Part shown: one piece after another, positions 51,715 to 61,605 of the stretch
Position numbering within the stretch: position 1 is the stretch's first letter
Layout of the letters: each line of letters opens with the position of its first letter
Source of the DNA: an uncultured Bacilli bacterium
GTDB taxonomy: Bacteria > Bacillota_I > Bacilli_A > RFN20 > CAG-631
Assembly (NCBI GenBank): GCA_934201705.1
Contig: CAKPXF010000008.1
Coordinates: 1-64,000 of the forward strand
Length of the DNA: 64,000 bases
Reading direction: 5' to 3'
Translations under genes and position numbers: made by a program
The notes under the pieces: generated by a model
Seen by the model: only the letters and a program-made list of their open reading frames with translations
Databases searched by the model: none
Told to the model about the DNA's origin: nothing

Positions 51715-52810
51715 AAGGGTTTTATTGTTTGGTGGATCGTATAATCCAATTCATCAAGGTCATATAAATGCAGCACTTGTGGCATATAATGCTATAAATG
51801 CTGATGAAGTTTGGTTAATTCCTCGTAAATATAACTATGATGGCTCATTATTATTAGATGGCAAAATTAGAATTAATATGATAAAAATGGCAATTAAAGA
51901 TTTGCCACAGTTTAAGATTTGTAAAATAGAATTAAATGATACAAACAAAGAATTAATTTATACTTATAATACTGCTAAGATTTTAGTAAATAAATATCCA
52001 AATATTGATTTTTATTTTCTAATTGGCGCTGATCAGCTTAATAATCTTATTCATTGGTATAATGCTAAGGAATTAACTACAATGTTTAAATTTGTTTGCT
52101 ATTTAAGACCTGGTCATCCCTTAAATTATGAAATTGCCAAAGAATATAATGTTCAAGTTTTAGATGGAAATCAAATTGATGTTTCTTCAACATTGATTCG
52201 TTCTGGATCATTTTCAAATTTAGATGACAATATAAAGAAGTATATATGTAAAAAGCAGCTTTATTTAAAAGAAAGAGTTATGCCACGTCTTCCTGAGGAA
52301 AGATTTATACATAGCTTATCAACGGCTCGTCTTGCTAAGCAAATAGCTAAATCTATCGATACAAATGCTAATAAAGCTTATGTTGCTGGTATATTACACG
52401 ATATTGCTAAGGGATTATCATTTGACCAAATAGAAAATATTGTTAAGGAGAATTATAAAAGCAAAATTAATTATCCAAAATACTGCTACCATGCTTATGC
52501 ATCAGCATTTATTGCTAAACGCGATTTTGGTATAAACGATAAAGAAATTTTAAAGGCAATAAAAAATCATTGTCGACCAACTAAAACAATGTCTAAACTA
52601 GATAAAATTATTTATTGTGCTGATAAACTCGAACTAAGTCGTCCATTTGCCGATAGGTTAAATGTTATTAGAAATTTAGCATTTATTGACATAAATAAAT
52701 GCTTTATTGCAACAATGGAAGATCAACTTAACTTTTTAAAGGAATCAAATAGTAAGGTTGACCATAATTTAGTGAAAATGATAAGCTTTTATAAAGGAGA
52801 GAATAGCTAA
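51695..52810 (+). CDS. nadD: NadD-YqeK fusion: nicotinate-nucleotide adenylyltransferase plus HD hydrolase
   Basis: A 371-aa fusion. Residues ~1-190 are NadD: LFGGSYNPIHQGHINAAL (nucleotidyltransferase HxGH), VWLIPRKYNYD, FYFLIGADQLNNLIHWYNA and the end VSSTLIRSG. Residues ~195-371 are the YqeK HD domain: FIHSLSTARLAKQIAK, the metal pair in GILHDIAKG, AIKNHCRP and YCADKLE. YqeK members hydrolyse Ap4A symmetrically. In Bacillus nadD and yqeK are separate adjacent genes. ATG 51695 has AAGGA 5 nt upstream; 51701 is possible. Confidence 0.92.
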   Translation: MLMGLNKRVLLFGGSYNPIHQGHINAALVAYNAINADEVWLIPRKYNYDGSLLLDGKIRINMIKMAIKDLPQFKICKIELNDTNKELIYTYNTAKILVNKYPNIDFYFLIGADQLNNLIHWYNAKELTTMFKFVCYLRPGHPLNYEIAKEYNVQVLDGNQIDVSSTLIRSGSFSNLDDNIKKYICKKQLYLKERVMPRLPEERFIHSLSTARLAKQIAKSIDTNANKAYVAGILHDIAKGLSFDQIENIVKENYKSKINYPKYCYHAYASAFIAKRDFGINDKEILKAIKNHCRPTKTMSKLDKIIYCADKLELSRPFADRLNVIRNLAFIDINKCFIATMEDQLNFLKESNSKVDHNLVKMISFYKGENS

Positions 52811-53148
52811 TGGAAGATATCGTATTAAAGGATATTGTAGAAGTTTTATTTGATAATAAAGCTAGTGATATTGTATATGTTGATGTAAGCACTGTTAATC
52901 CTTTAACTAATTATTACATTATATGCAGTGCTTCCTCATCTAGGCAAGCAAATGCTTTAGCAAAATATGCTGATGATGTTTTAACAAAGCATAATATTAC
53001 TACTAAGCATATAGAAGGAAATGCACAAAGTGAATGGATTTTACTTGATGGTAATGATTATATTGTTCACATATTTGTAAATGAAGCAAGAAACAAATAT
53101 AATCTTGAAAAAATGTGGTCTGATTTAAAATTTATTAGGGTTGGTTAA
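52810..53148 (+). CDS. rsfS: ribosome silencing factor RsfS
   Basis: A 112-aa protein that binds L14 and blocks subunit joining in starvation. It has ASDIVYVDVSTVNPLTNYYI, the HIEGNAQSEWILLDGNDYIV signature and VHIFVNEARNKYNLEKMW. It overlaps the previous stop by one base, as is common in this cluster (yqeL). Confidence 0.95.
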   Translation: MEDIVLKDIVEVLFDNKASDIVYVDVSTVNPLTNYYIICSASSSRQANALAKYADDVLTKHNITTKHIEGNAQSEWILLDGNDYIVHIFVNEARNKYNLEKMWSDLKFIRVG

Positions 53149-53151
53149 AAT

Positions 53152-53820
53152 ATGAAGGTCTTATTAATTGTCGCAATGAAAAGCGAACTAGAATCTTTTT
53201 TAAACAAGCTTGAATATGAAACAATTTTTGTTTTGGGCCTTACTGTTTATAAAGCGAATATAAATAATGTTACTTTATATATTGGCAAAACCGAGGTTGG
53301 AAAGGTTAATGCAGCAATGATTACAACAGCATTAATACTAAAGCTAAAACCAAATTATGTTATTAATGCTGGAATTGGTGGTGGCTTAACTAGCTCTTTA
53401 AATTTACTTGATATTGTTGCTTCAACTAAAGTAGCCTACCATGATTTTGATTTGACTGCTTTTGGCTATAAAAAGGGTGAATTAGATGATCATACATTAT
53501 ATTTTAATGCATCAAAAAAATTATTATCGCTTCTTCCTAATGATGTTAAAAAAGGATTGATTGTATCAGGTGATCAATTTGTTTCTAAAGTTAATAAAAT
53601 GGATGAAATCAAAAATGATTTTAAAAAGGCCTTAGTTTGCGATATGGAAGGTGCAGCTATTGCACAAGTTGCTACTTTATTATCAAAAAAATTTATTATT
53701 ATAAGAGCAATATCAGATAATGTTTATTTACCTAAACATATTGACGTGTATGAAGATTATAAATATTTAGCCATTGATAAAGTTTCAACTATTGTCATCA
53801 ATTTACTGAAAAGTATGTAA
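53152..53820 (+). CDS. mtnN: 5'-methylthioadenosine/S-adenosylhomocysteine nucleosidase
   Basis: A 222-aa enzyme cleaving MTA and SAH to adenine plus the thio-ribose. It starts LLIVAMKSELESF, has VINAGIGGGL (ribose/phosphate loop), VSGDQFVS, the active-site VCDMEGAAIAQVA and RAISDN. It can feed adenine to apt in this window. It starts 3 nt after rsfS and ends the cluster; a terminator follows. Confidence 0.94.
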   Translation: MKVLLIVAMKSELESFLNKLEYETIFVLGLTVYKANINNVTLYIGKTEVGKVNAAMITTALILKLKPNYVINAGIGGGLTSSLNLLDIVASTKVAYHDFDLTAFGYKKGELDDHTLYFNASKKLLSLLPNDVKKGLIVSGDQFVSKVNKMDEIKNDFKKALVCDMEGAAIAQVATLLSKKFIIIRAISDNVYLPKHIDVYEDYKYLAIDKVSTIVINLLKSM

Positions 53821-53850
53821 AACATAGACATTTCTATGTTTTTTTCTTTT
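53819..53850 (+). terminator. rho-independent terminator after mtnN
   Basis: AAACATAGA / TCTATGTTT with a short loop and a long T-rich run. Confidence 0.88.
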
Positions 53851-53879
53851 TTTTTATAGATTATGAAGGCTTTTTATTA

Positions 53880-53885
53880 TATAAT
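53880..53885 (+). promoter_or_regulatory. -10 box of the LRR lipoprotein gene
   Basis: TATAAT 34 bp before ATG 53919, downstream of the mtnN terminator; -35 weak. Confidence 0.45.
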
Positions 53886-53918
53886 AATAAAGGCAAACAA
53901 TTATTGGAGGATTAAACA

Positions 53919-56900
53919 ATGAAGAAAATGTCGTTAACTAAACTTGGAATATTGCTTCTTACACCATTATTATTTATAACATCTTGTAATAAAGATTTAC
54001 CATATTCAAAAATTAGTGATTCAAGTAATAGTGCTACAAGTGACGTAAAGCATGAAGAAAATGATTATAAAAAAATATTAGCACCTAGCGTAGTTTCATT
54101 TTCAATTGATGATAATGAAATAAAATGGAGTGAAGTTAGTGGTGCAAGCTTTTATGATATTAATGTTAATGGAAAAATTATTGCCTCTAATATTAAAAAA
54201 ACATCTTATAAAGTAAGTAGTGATATTATAAATCCACAATCGGGTGAAAAATATTTAATTAGCGTTAGAGCAATTGATGCAACTAAGCAAAACAAATCAA
54301 ACTATAAGTCATTTTTATTTGACAATAATTTAAAGTCAGACTCAATTTTTGATTATTATTTAAATGATGATAATACTACGCTTACTTTAAGCACAATAAA
54401 TAAAGCAAAGGAAAATTTAGTTACATCAAGCCTAGTTATTCCTAGTACAATTAATGGCTTTAGTGTTACTATAATAGGTGAAAATTTATTTAATAACAAT
54501 AAAAAAATTTCAAAAATTATTTTGCCAGATTCTATTAAGGAAATCCAAAATGGGGCCTTTATGGATTCAACGTTATCATCTATTTCATTAAATGAAAACT
54601 TACAATTAATTGGCAAAAATGCTTTTACAAGATGCTCTAAATTAACTAAAGTTACTATGCCAGATAGTGTAGTTACAATAGATAACTCTGCATTTTTGGG
54701 CTGTGGCTCTTTAAATGAAGTATCATTTTCTAATAATTCATCTTTACAAACAATTAATGCTGAAGCTTTTAAAAACTGTAGTAAATTGACAAGTTTTATT
54801 TTGCCTTCAATTGTTAATAGTATTGGAAGTAATGCTTTTGAAAATGCTGGCTTGACAACTTTTGATATGACAAATAATAAAATTATAAGCGAATTTCCTT
54901 CAAAAATGTTTTCTGGTTGTAAATTTGTAACTTACACTATTCCTTCCCAAATTAAGAAATTAAATGAAAGTGTATTTTTAAATTGCAATAGCTTACAAAC
55001 TCTTTTTGTAGATGAAAATACAGCAATTGCTGAAATACCTTCTACATTTATTAAGGGGTGTGGCTTATTAAAGTATTTTGGTAAAGCTTCTACATATGAT
55101 GATAAATTGAAGAATCAAGTTATTATTAATATTCCAAGAACTGTAAAAGTAATAAATAGTGAAGCGTTTTCAAGCCTTAAAGCCACATCGATTATATTTG
55201 AGAATAATTCCTCATTGAATGAAATTAAGGATATGGCATTTTCAAGTAATAATTTAATTAGTGAAATTACTTTACCTGGAACATTACAATTTATCGGTAA
55301 TTCAGCTTTTACAAATTGTAATAAATTAAAGGACATTACATTTAGTGATGTAAATAATCTTAAAAGAATTGGTAAGAATGCTTTTAATGGTACTAGCTTT
55401 CTTTCAAGTTTTGAAAATAATAGAATAGTAATTGGCAATGTTTTTTATAAAGCATCAACTGATGATAAGAAACAAGAATCATTTACATTTGATGATAATG
55501 TTGTTTCAATTTCAGCAGAAGCCTTTAAAAATAGTACATGCAAAAATTTTACATTCTCTAAAAATTTAATATATATTGACGAAGAAGCTTTTAAAGGAAG
55601 TAAAATGACTTCTTTAGCTTTTCCAGATTCTTTACTTGAAATTGGAAATAATGCATTTAGTGAATGCAAGTCTTTAACAAATGCTTCATTTAGTGCAACT
55701 TCCTCTTTAAATAGTTTTGGTGAAGGAACTTTTAAAGATTGTACTGCATTAAAATCATTAAATATCCCTGCATCTATTTGCACATTACCAAAAGATTTTT
55801 TAGCAATGAGTAATCTTAATGTTTCCGCACTTGAAACTATTACTCTTAATAATTCATTATCTACTATTGAAGAAAACGCCTTTAAAAATTGTAGTTCATT
55901 AAAAAGCGTTACTCTACCAAATAGTGTTAAAAAAATTGCGAATAGTGCTTTTATTAATACAACATCATTAAATCATTTTATAATTAGTGAAAATTCCTCA
56001 CTTGAAGTAATAAGTACTAGTGCTTTTGAAAATTCTTCACTTGAAAGTATTTATTTACCTAAAAGCTTAATTGATTTGCAAACAATGTGCTTTAAGAATT
56101 GTACTTCGTTAAGTGAGGTTAACTTTTCAAATAATGCTTTTAATAATAGTGAAGAAAAAGTATTAAATGAATTAGTGTTTGAAAATTGTACATCATTAAA
56201 GGAAATTACTTTACCTGACAGTATTACTACTATAAAGGAAAATGCTTTCAAGGATGCAACCTCTTTATTAACAATTAATACTAAGGCAAATGAAATTGAT
56301 AGTAATGCCTTTAATAATACAGCCTTTTCAAAGAGCTTTACTGATGGTATTGTGAACTTTAATGGAATTTTATTGCAATATACTGGAAATGCTAGTAATG
56401 TTGTTATTCCAAGTGATGTAAAAATAATTGGTAAAAATGCTTTTAAGGGAAATAGCAAGGTAGTAACAATTCATATTCCAACAAATGTTGAAACTATTAA
56501 AGAATCAGCTTTTGAAAACTGTTTTGCATTAAAAGAAATAATTGTTGATGGAAAGGCTTCTTCATTGAATGATATTGAAAACAATGCCTTTAGCAATTGT
56601 ATTTCTCTTGAAAATATTTCTTTTTCTAGTACAATTAATAAAATAGGTGAATATGCCTTCTATAATTGCTACAAATTAAAAAATATTACTTTAGAAAGTG
56701 AATATTTAAGCATAATTGAAAAATATTCGTTTGCAAATTGTAATAGCCTTGATGATATAAAATTATCATCTTCAATTGTTAAAATTGATGATTATGCCTT
56801 CTTCCATTGTAATTTAAAGGAAGTAATTATTCCAAGCTCTGTTTTAGAAATAGGCGATTATGCTTTTTCAAATAATGGTCTTGCTGACAATATCTTATTA

Positions 56901-57854
56901 GATCCTTCTTCTTGGTCAATTACACCATCATTAAAAAAGCTTACTTTTGCAAATAACTCATTAATTAATAAAATTGGAAAATATGCTTTTTTAAATAATA
57001 TTATTGATGAAATAACTCTTCCTGATAATGAAATTTATTTAGATGAATATTGCTTTAGCGGCTCTAGTAAAATAAAGTCATTTACCATAAAGAATTCATA
57101 TTATGTAACTCAAGGAATAATTGCCAATTCTAACAGCGTCAATAAGGTTAGCATTTCTTCATCTAAAAGCTTATTATCTGCTTTTGGAGGAAATATTTTA
57201 GATGTTCCTAATACTTTAAATACTATAGAGGTTACTGATGGTGATAGTATTTTACCATATGCATTTTCAAGCTTTGGAATGGTAAAAGAAATAATATTAC
57301 CTGAAAGCATTAAATCAATTGGTGAATATGCTTTCTATGGATGTTATTCTATTAAAAGCATTAATATTAGTAATGTTAATAAAATTTATGCTAATGCCTT
57401 CACAGGATGTAGTAATTTAGAAACAATTAATTTTTCTTCTGCACTTGAATATATTGGGTCTAAGGCTTTTATGGCTACAAAATATATTAATACACTTGAT
57501 AAAGAAGAATTCGTAATGATAAATAATGTTTTAATTAAATATAATGGTAATGCAGAAAATGTTGTGTTACCAAATAATGTTACATCTATTGCAGGAGGTG
57601 CTTTCGCTGGAAACCATTCTATAAAGAAAATAACTTTAAGTGAAAATACAAAATTATTATGTAATGGTGCTTTTGATTCATGCATTAATTTAAAAGAAAT
57701 TGAAGTAAATTATAAAGGACTTGTTGAAATTGAGTTAGAAATTTTTGATACTCTACCACAAGGATTTATAGTTAAAGTATTTAAAGATTCTTTAAGTTTA
57801 TATGATAATGATATATATTGGTCATTATATGATAATAATATTAAAACAAAGTAA
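53919..57854 (+). CDS. BspA-type leucine-rich-repeat surface lipoprotein
   Basis: A 1311-aa lipoprotein (lipobox ITSC, Cys23). Residues ~45-130 form a fibronectin-III-like domain (SFSIDDNEIKWSEVSGASFY and YLISVRAID). From ~150 to ~1290 there are dozens of BspA-type (LRR_5) repeats of ~23 residues with the theme I..NAF..C..L..I.LP.S, for example FKNCSSLKSVTLPNSVKKI and FENCTSLKEITLPDSITTI. Such proteins usually bind host matrix, mucus or other bacteria. It lacks a wall-sorting motif and is held only by the lipid. It is inserted between mtnN and nusB with its own promoter. RBS GGAGG. Confidence 0.9.
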   Translation: MKKMSLTKLGILLLTPLLFITSCNKDLPYSKISDSSNSATSDVKHEENDYKKILAPSVVSFSIDDNEIKWSEVSGASFYDINVNGKIIASNIKKTSYKVSSDIINPQSGEKYLISVRAIDATKQNKSNYKSFLFDNNLKSDSIFDYYLNDDNTTLTLSTINKAKENLVTSSLVIPSTINGFSVTIIGENLFNNNKKISKIILPDSIKEIQNGAFMDSTLSSISLNENLQLIGKNAFTRCSKLTKVTMPDSVVTIDNSAFLGCGSLNEVSFSNNSSLQTINAEAFKNCSKLTSFILPSIVNSIGSNAFENAGLTTFDMTNNKIISEFPSKMFSGCKFVTYTIPSQIKKLNESVFLNCNSLQTLFVDENTAIAEIPSTFIKGCGLLKYFGKASTYDDKLKNQVIINIPRTVKVINSEAFSSLKATSIIFENNSSLNEIKDMAFSSNNLISEITLPGTLQFIGNSAFTNCNKLKDITFSDVNNLKRIGKNAFNGTSFLSSFENNRIVIGNVFYKASTDDKKQESFTFDDNVVSISAEAFKNSTCKNFTFSKNLIYIDEEAFKGSKMTSLAFPDSLLEIGNNAFSECKSLTNASFSATSSLNSFGEGTFKDCTALKSLNIPASICTLPKDFLAMSNLNVSALETITLNNSLSTIEENAFKNCSSLKSVTLPNSVKKIANSAFINTTSLNHFIISENSSLEVISTSAFENSSLESIYLPKSLIDLQTMCFKNCTSLSEVNFSNNAFNNSEEKVLNELVFENCTSLKEITLPDSITTIKENAFKDATSLLTINTKANEIDSNAFNNTAFSKSFTDGIVNFNGILLQYTGNASNVVIPSDVKIIGKNAFKGNSKVVTIHIPTNVETIKESAFENCFALKEIIVDGKASSLNDIENNAFSNCISLENISFSSTINKIGEYAFYNCYKLKNITLESEYLSIIEKYSFANCNSLDDIKLSSSIVKIDDYAFFHCNLKEVIIPSSVLEIGDYAFSNNGLADNILLDPSSWSITPSLKKLTFANNSLINKIGKYAFLNNIIDEITLPDNEIYLDEYCFSGSSKIKSFTIKNSYYVTQGIIANSNSVNKVSISSSKSLLSAFGGNILDVPNTLNTIEVTDGDSILPYAFSSFGMVKEIILPESIKSIGEYAFYGCYSIKSINISNVNKIYANAFTGCSNLETINFSSALEYIGSKAFMATKYINTLDKEEFVMINNVLIKYNGNAENVVLPNNVTSIAGGAFAGNHSIKKITLSENTKLLCNGAFDSCINLKEIEVNYKGLVEIELEIFDTLPQGFIVKVFKDSLSLYDNDIYWSLYDNNIKTK

Positions 57855-57868
57855 AGGAAGTTTTAGTT

Positions 57869-58303
57869 ATGGAAAATGAAAATATTAGTAGAAGTACAAT
57901 ACATGAGCTTGCAATGAAATGTATTTTTGAATATTTATTTTACGAAGCATACAAATCAGATTATGTAAAAAAATCACTTGAAGAAATTGTTGAGGATGTA
58001 ATGGAAGTAAAATTTAATGATTGTGATGTGTTTTTTAGAGCTATTGTTTTTGAAACTATAAAAAATAAAAGTGAATATATTTCAATAATTGAGCCAAAAC
58101 TTGTAAAATGGAAATTTGAACGCCTATGTTTAACAGATCAAGCTATATTATTGCTAGCAACGAGTGAAATAATTAATAATCGTGTTCCTAAAGCTGTAGG
58201 TATAGATGTCGCTATCGATTTAGCACATAAATATTGTGATGACAAATCTTATAAATACATTAATAAAGTTTTAGATAGAATTGGAAATGAAAATGCAAAC
58301 TGA
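57869..58303 (+). CDS. nusB: transcription antitermination factor NusB
   Basis: A 144-aa helical RNA-binding protein acting with NusE/S10 on rRNA antitermination. It has STIHELAMKCIFEYLFYEAY near the start and ends with the conserved LTDQAILLLATSEIINNRVP, VGIDVAIDLAHKY, KYINKVLDRIG. It lies 14 nt after the LRR lipoprotein gene with AAAGGAAG as RBS and begins the nusB-xseA-xseB-dxs-tlyA-recN series. Confidence 0.93.
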   Translation: MENENISRSTIHELAMKCIFEYLFYEAYKSDYVKKSLEEIVEDVMEVKFNDCDVFFRAIVFETIKNKSEYISIIEPKLVKWKFERLCLTDQAILLLATSEIINNRVPKAVGIDVAIDLAHKYCDDKSYKYINKVLDRIGNENAN

Positions 58304-59570
58304 TGATTATATTAGTGTTAGTGAATTAAATGTCTATATAAAATCCTATTTAGAAAATAATTATTTTTTACAGGATGTCTATGTAAAGGGTGAAATATCT
58401 AATTTTAAACGACATCAATCTGGAACCTTATATTTTGCAATTAAGGATGATAAAGCCGCCATTAATGTTTTAATGTTTCCTCAATATGCTAATAAGTTAA
58501 AAGTCCCTTTAAAGGATGGAGATTTAATTTTAATTAAGGGGCACATAAGTGTTTATGAAGCTAGGGGAACATATTCTTTAAATGCTACAGAAATAATTTT
58601 TGATAGCAAGGGAATGCTTTTAATTCAATATGAAGAATTAAAAAGAAAATTAGCTAGTGAGGGATTATTCTCATTAGATCATAAAAAGCCAATTCCACTT
58701 TACCCATTTAAAATAGGATTAATTACGGCTAATCCAAGTGCTGCTATAAAGGATATGATAAGAACAATTAAAAATAGATGGAAGGTGGCACAAATTTATG
58801 TTTTTCCTTGCTTAGTTCAAGGTAGTGAGGCAAAATATGATATTTGTAAAAAAATTGCTCTTGCTGATTCTTATAATTTAGATGTTTTGATTTGTGGAAG
58901 AGGTGGAGGATCAATTGAAGATTTATGGCCATTTAATGAAGAAATGGTGGCTTATGCAATTTATAATTGCAAAACGCCAATAATTTCTGCAGTAGGACAT
59001 GAAATTGATACGACAATTGCTGATTATGTTGCTGATGCTAGAGGCTTAACACCAACCGATGGGGCAATTAAAGCTACAAGCAATTTAAATGATGTTTTAT
59101 ATTTAATAAATATAAACCGTAATAAACTTCTTATAAGTTTTAATAACTTAATAAAATATCAAAGAAATGTTTTAAATAATTTAAAAAATAGCTATGTTTT
59201 ACAAAACCCAATAAAAATTTATGAAAATCTAAGGTACAAGGTTGATGATTTAGAAAACCATTTACTATCATATATCAATGATTTTATACATAATATTAGA
59301 ATGGATTTACTTTCTTATAATGAGCGTTTAAAGCATGCTATTACAAAAATTTTAAATGAAAAACAATCAAGTTATAAGGTAAATATAACTAAGCTTGATA
59401 GTTTGAGTCCATTAAAAATAATTTCAAGAGGTTATTCTTATGCTACATTTAACCATAAAGTAATAAAATCAGTAGACGATATAAATATTAATGATGAAAT
59501 AGAAATGGCATTGATTGATGGAAACGTAAAAGCTAAAATTGTATCAAAGGAGAAGAAAAATGGAAAATGA
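58293..59570 (+). CDS. xseA: exodeoxyribonuclease VII large subunit
   Basis: A 425-aa subunit. The N-terminal OB domain has VYVKGEISNFKRHQSGTLYF and FQ-type MFPQYANKLK. The catalytic core has LYPFKIGLITANPSAAIKDM, CGRGGGSIEDLWPFNEE and SAVGHEIDTTIADYVAD with ARGLTPTDGA. ATG 58293 is preferred (GGAA 6 nt upstream, overlapping nusB by 11 bp); TTG 58281 and ATG 58287 are alternatives. folD, often between nusB and xseA, is absent. Confidence 0.95.
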   Translation: MQTDDYISVSELNVYIKSYLENNYFLQDVYVKGEISNFKRHQSGTLYFAIKDDKAAINVLMFPQYANKLKVPLKDGDLILIKGHISVYEARGTYSLNATEIIFDSKGMLLIQYEELKRKLASEGLFSLDHKKPIPLYPFKIGLITANPSAAIKDMIRTIKNRWKVAQIYVFPCLVQGSEAKYDICKKIALADSYNLDVLICGRGGGSIEDLWPFNEEMVAYAIYNCKTPIISAVGHEIDTTIADYVADARGLTPTDGAIKATSNLNDVLYLININRNKLLISFNNLIKYQRNVLNNLKNSYVLQNPIKIYENLRYKVDDLENHLLSYINDFIHNIRMDLLSYNERLKHAITKILNEKQSSYKVNITKLDSLSPLKIISRGYSYATFNHKVIKSVDDININDEIEMALIDGNVKAKIVSKEKKNGK

Positions 59571-59781
59571 AAAAAAATTGTCTTTTGAAGAGGCGTTGAA
59601 TAAACTTCAGGATGCAGTAAATAAGCTTGAATCAAATGATGTAAAGCTTGACGAGGCCTTTAAATTATTTGAAGATGGTTTGGCCTATGCTAAAATGTGT
59701 GAGGAAGAATTAACAAATATTGAAGATAAGGTTGCAAAGGTTTTACATGATGATAAATTTATAGATTTAAAAGAAGAGTAG
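59560..59781 (+). CDS. xseB: exodeoxyribonuclease VII small subunit
   Basis: A 73-aa helical protein with LSFEEALNKLQDAVNKLESN and DEAFKLFEDGLAYAKMCEEE, the family pattern over its whole length. ATG 59560 has AAAGGAGAAG upstream within the end of xseA; the frame extends back to 59539 without an RBS. It overlaps xseA by 11 bp, so subunit synthesis is coupled. Confidence 0.95.
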   Translation: MENEKKLSFEEALNKLQDAVNKLESNDVKLDEAFKLFEDGLAYAKMCEEELTNIEDKVAKVLHDDKFIDLKEE

Positions 59782-59784
59782 AGT

Positions 59785-61605
59785 ATGGAAATAAAGGATA
59801 TTGAGAATGATTTATTTTTAAAAAATATGAGCAATGACGAATTAAAGGCTTTAGCTAAAGATATTCGTTCTTTTATTCTTGAAAATGTTTCAAAAACTGG
59901 CGGACATTTATCATCTAATTTAGGTGATGTTGAATTAATAATAGCCATTCATAAATTTTTTAATTTAGATAATGATAAGTTATTATTTGATGTAGGCCAT
60001 CAGGCTTATACGCATAAAATATTAACAGGAAGAGCTAAAAACTTTGATAGCTTAAGAAAAATAAATGGCCTTTCTGGCTTTTTAAGTAGTAATGAAAGTA
60101 AATATGATATTTTTGAATCCGGTCATTCTTCTACATCTATTTCAACAGCAATGGGGATGGCTATGGCTCGTGATGCTAATAATGAAAGTTATGAAATAAT
60201 TGATGTGATTGGTGATGGCTCAATTGCTAATGGTGTTGCTTTTGAGGCTTTAAATAATATAAAAGCTAACAAAAATAAAATTATTATAGTTTTAAATGAT
60301 AATGATATGGCCATTCAAGCGTCTGTTGGAGCAATTGCTAAATCATTTAATAATGTAAGAACTAGTAAGACATATGGGAAAGCTAAAAATAAGTTTCTAA
60401 AGCTATTTAAGAAATCTCCTAAATTTGTTAACTTTACTAGTAGATTTGTTCATCGATTAGCTTTGATTTTTAGATCTGATAATTTTTTTGATAACTTTAA
60501 TATTTCTTATTTAGGTCCTATAGATGGCCATGATTTTAAACAGCTTGAAAAAGCTTTTAAAAAAGCCAAGGAATACCCAAATTCAATTTTAGTTCATGTT
60601 AAAACAAAAAAAGGTTATGGCTATGAATATTCATTAAATGATGAAATTGGAAAATATCATGGGATTCCTCCATTTGATTTAAAAACTGGTATGCCTTTAA
60701 AAGAAATTAATATGAGCTTTACTATTAAAGCTTCTAAAATTTTATATGATTTATTAAAAAATGATAAAGATGTTTATTTAATATCTTCAGCAATGGTTTA
60801 TTGTACAAACCTTATTGACTGCTTTAATGATTTTAAGGATAGATGTATTGATGTTGGAATAGCTGAAGAGCATTCAATAGCTTTTGCTAATGGTCTTGCT
60901 CTTTTAAATAAAAAACCATTTGTTTCAATATACTCAACATTTATGCAAAGAGGCTATGATGAAATAGTTCATGATGTTTGTAGAATAAATTCTAATGTTA
61001 CTTTTTTTATAGATAGAGCAGGAATTGTTGGTGAGGATGGAAAAACACATCAAGGTATTTATGATGTTTCTTTTTTATATCCATTAGAAAATTCAATAAT
61101 TGCAATGGTATCATCTATTAAATATTTTAAAGGAATTGTTAACTGTTTAAGTAACATAAAATGTCCTAAATTTATTCGCTATCAAAAAATTGAATGTGAC
61201 GATGAAGACGATGATTTAAATATAGAATTTGCTAAATTTATATATGAAATATATAATGAAGATAACAAAATTAGTATTATAGCCGTAGGAAATTCTTGCA
61301 TGAAATTAAAAGAACTAATTATAAAGGATAATCTAAATATTAATTTAATTAATCCTATATTTTTAAAACCGCTTGATTATGATTGCTTAAATAAAATAAA
61401 AGACACACGTGTTATTTTATATGACAATACTAGCGTTTATGATGGCTTTTGTAGTGAAATAGTGAAATATTATAATGGCATTAATAAAAAAATTGAAATT
61501 ATGTGCTTAGAGGATAAATTTATTATTCATGGCAATTATTATGATGTGTTAAAATCATTGAATTTAGATGAAGAAAGTATTCTTAGGAAGATTATATATG
61601 AATAA
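59785..61605 (+). CDS. dxs: 1-deoxy-D-xylulose-5-phosphate synthase
   Basis: A 606-aa TPP enzyme starting the MEP isoprenoid route from pyruvate and glyceraldehyde-3-phosphate. It has SKTGGHLSSNLGDVELIIAI, DVGHQAYTHKILTGR, FESGHSSTSIS, the TPP motif GDGSIANGVAFEA with VLNDNDMAI, GPIDGHD, and VGIAEEHSIAFANGLA. It is a little shorter than usual (~620-635) and the region after NDNDMAI differs from the common SPNVGALS. ispA, normally just upstream, is missing. It overlaps tlyA by 8 bp. Confidence 0.94.
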   Translation: MEIKDIENDLFLKNMSNDELKALAKDIRSFILENVSKTGGHLSSNLGDVELIIAIHKFFNLDNDKLLFDVGHQAYTHKILTGRAKNFDSLRKINGLSGFLSSNESKYDIFESGHSSTSISTAMGMAMARDANNESYEIIDVIGDGSIANGVAFEALNNIKANKNKIIIVLNDNDMAIQASVGAIAKSFNNVRTSKTYGKAKNKFLKLFKKSPKFVNFTSRFVHRLALIFRSDNFFDNFNISYLGPIDGHDFKQLEKAFKKAKEYPNSILVHVKTKKGYGYEYSLNDEIGKYHGIPPFDLKTGMPLKEINMSFTIKASKILYDLLKNDKDVYLISSAMVYCTNLIDCFNDFKDRCIDVGIAEEHSIAFANGLALLNKKPFVSIYSTFMQRGYDEIVHDVCRINSNVTFFIDRAGIVGEDGKTHQGIYDVSFLYPLENSIIAMVSSIKYFKGIVNCLSNIKCPKFIRYQKIECDDEDDDLNIEFAKFIYEIYNEDNKISIIAVGNSCMKLKELIIKDNLNINLINPIFLKPLDYDCLNKIKDTRVILYDNTSVYDGFCSEIVKYYNGINKKIEIMCLEDKFIIHGNYYDVLKSLNLDEESILRKIIYE

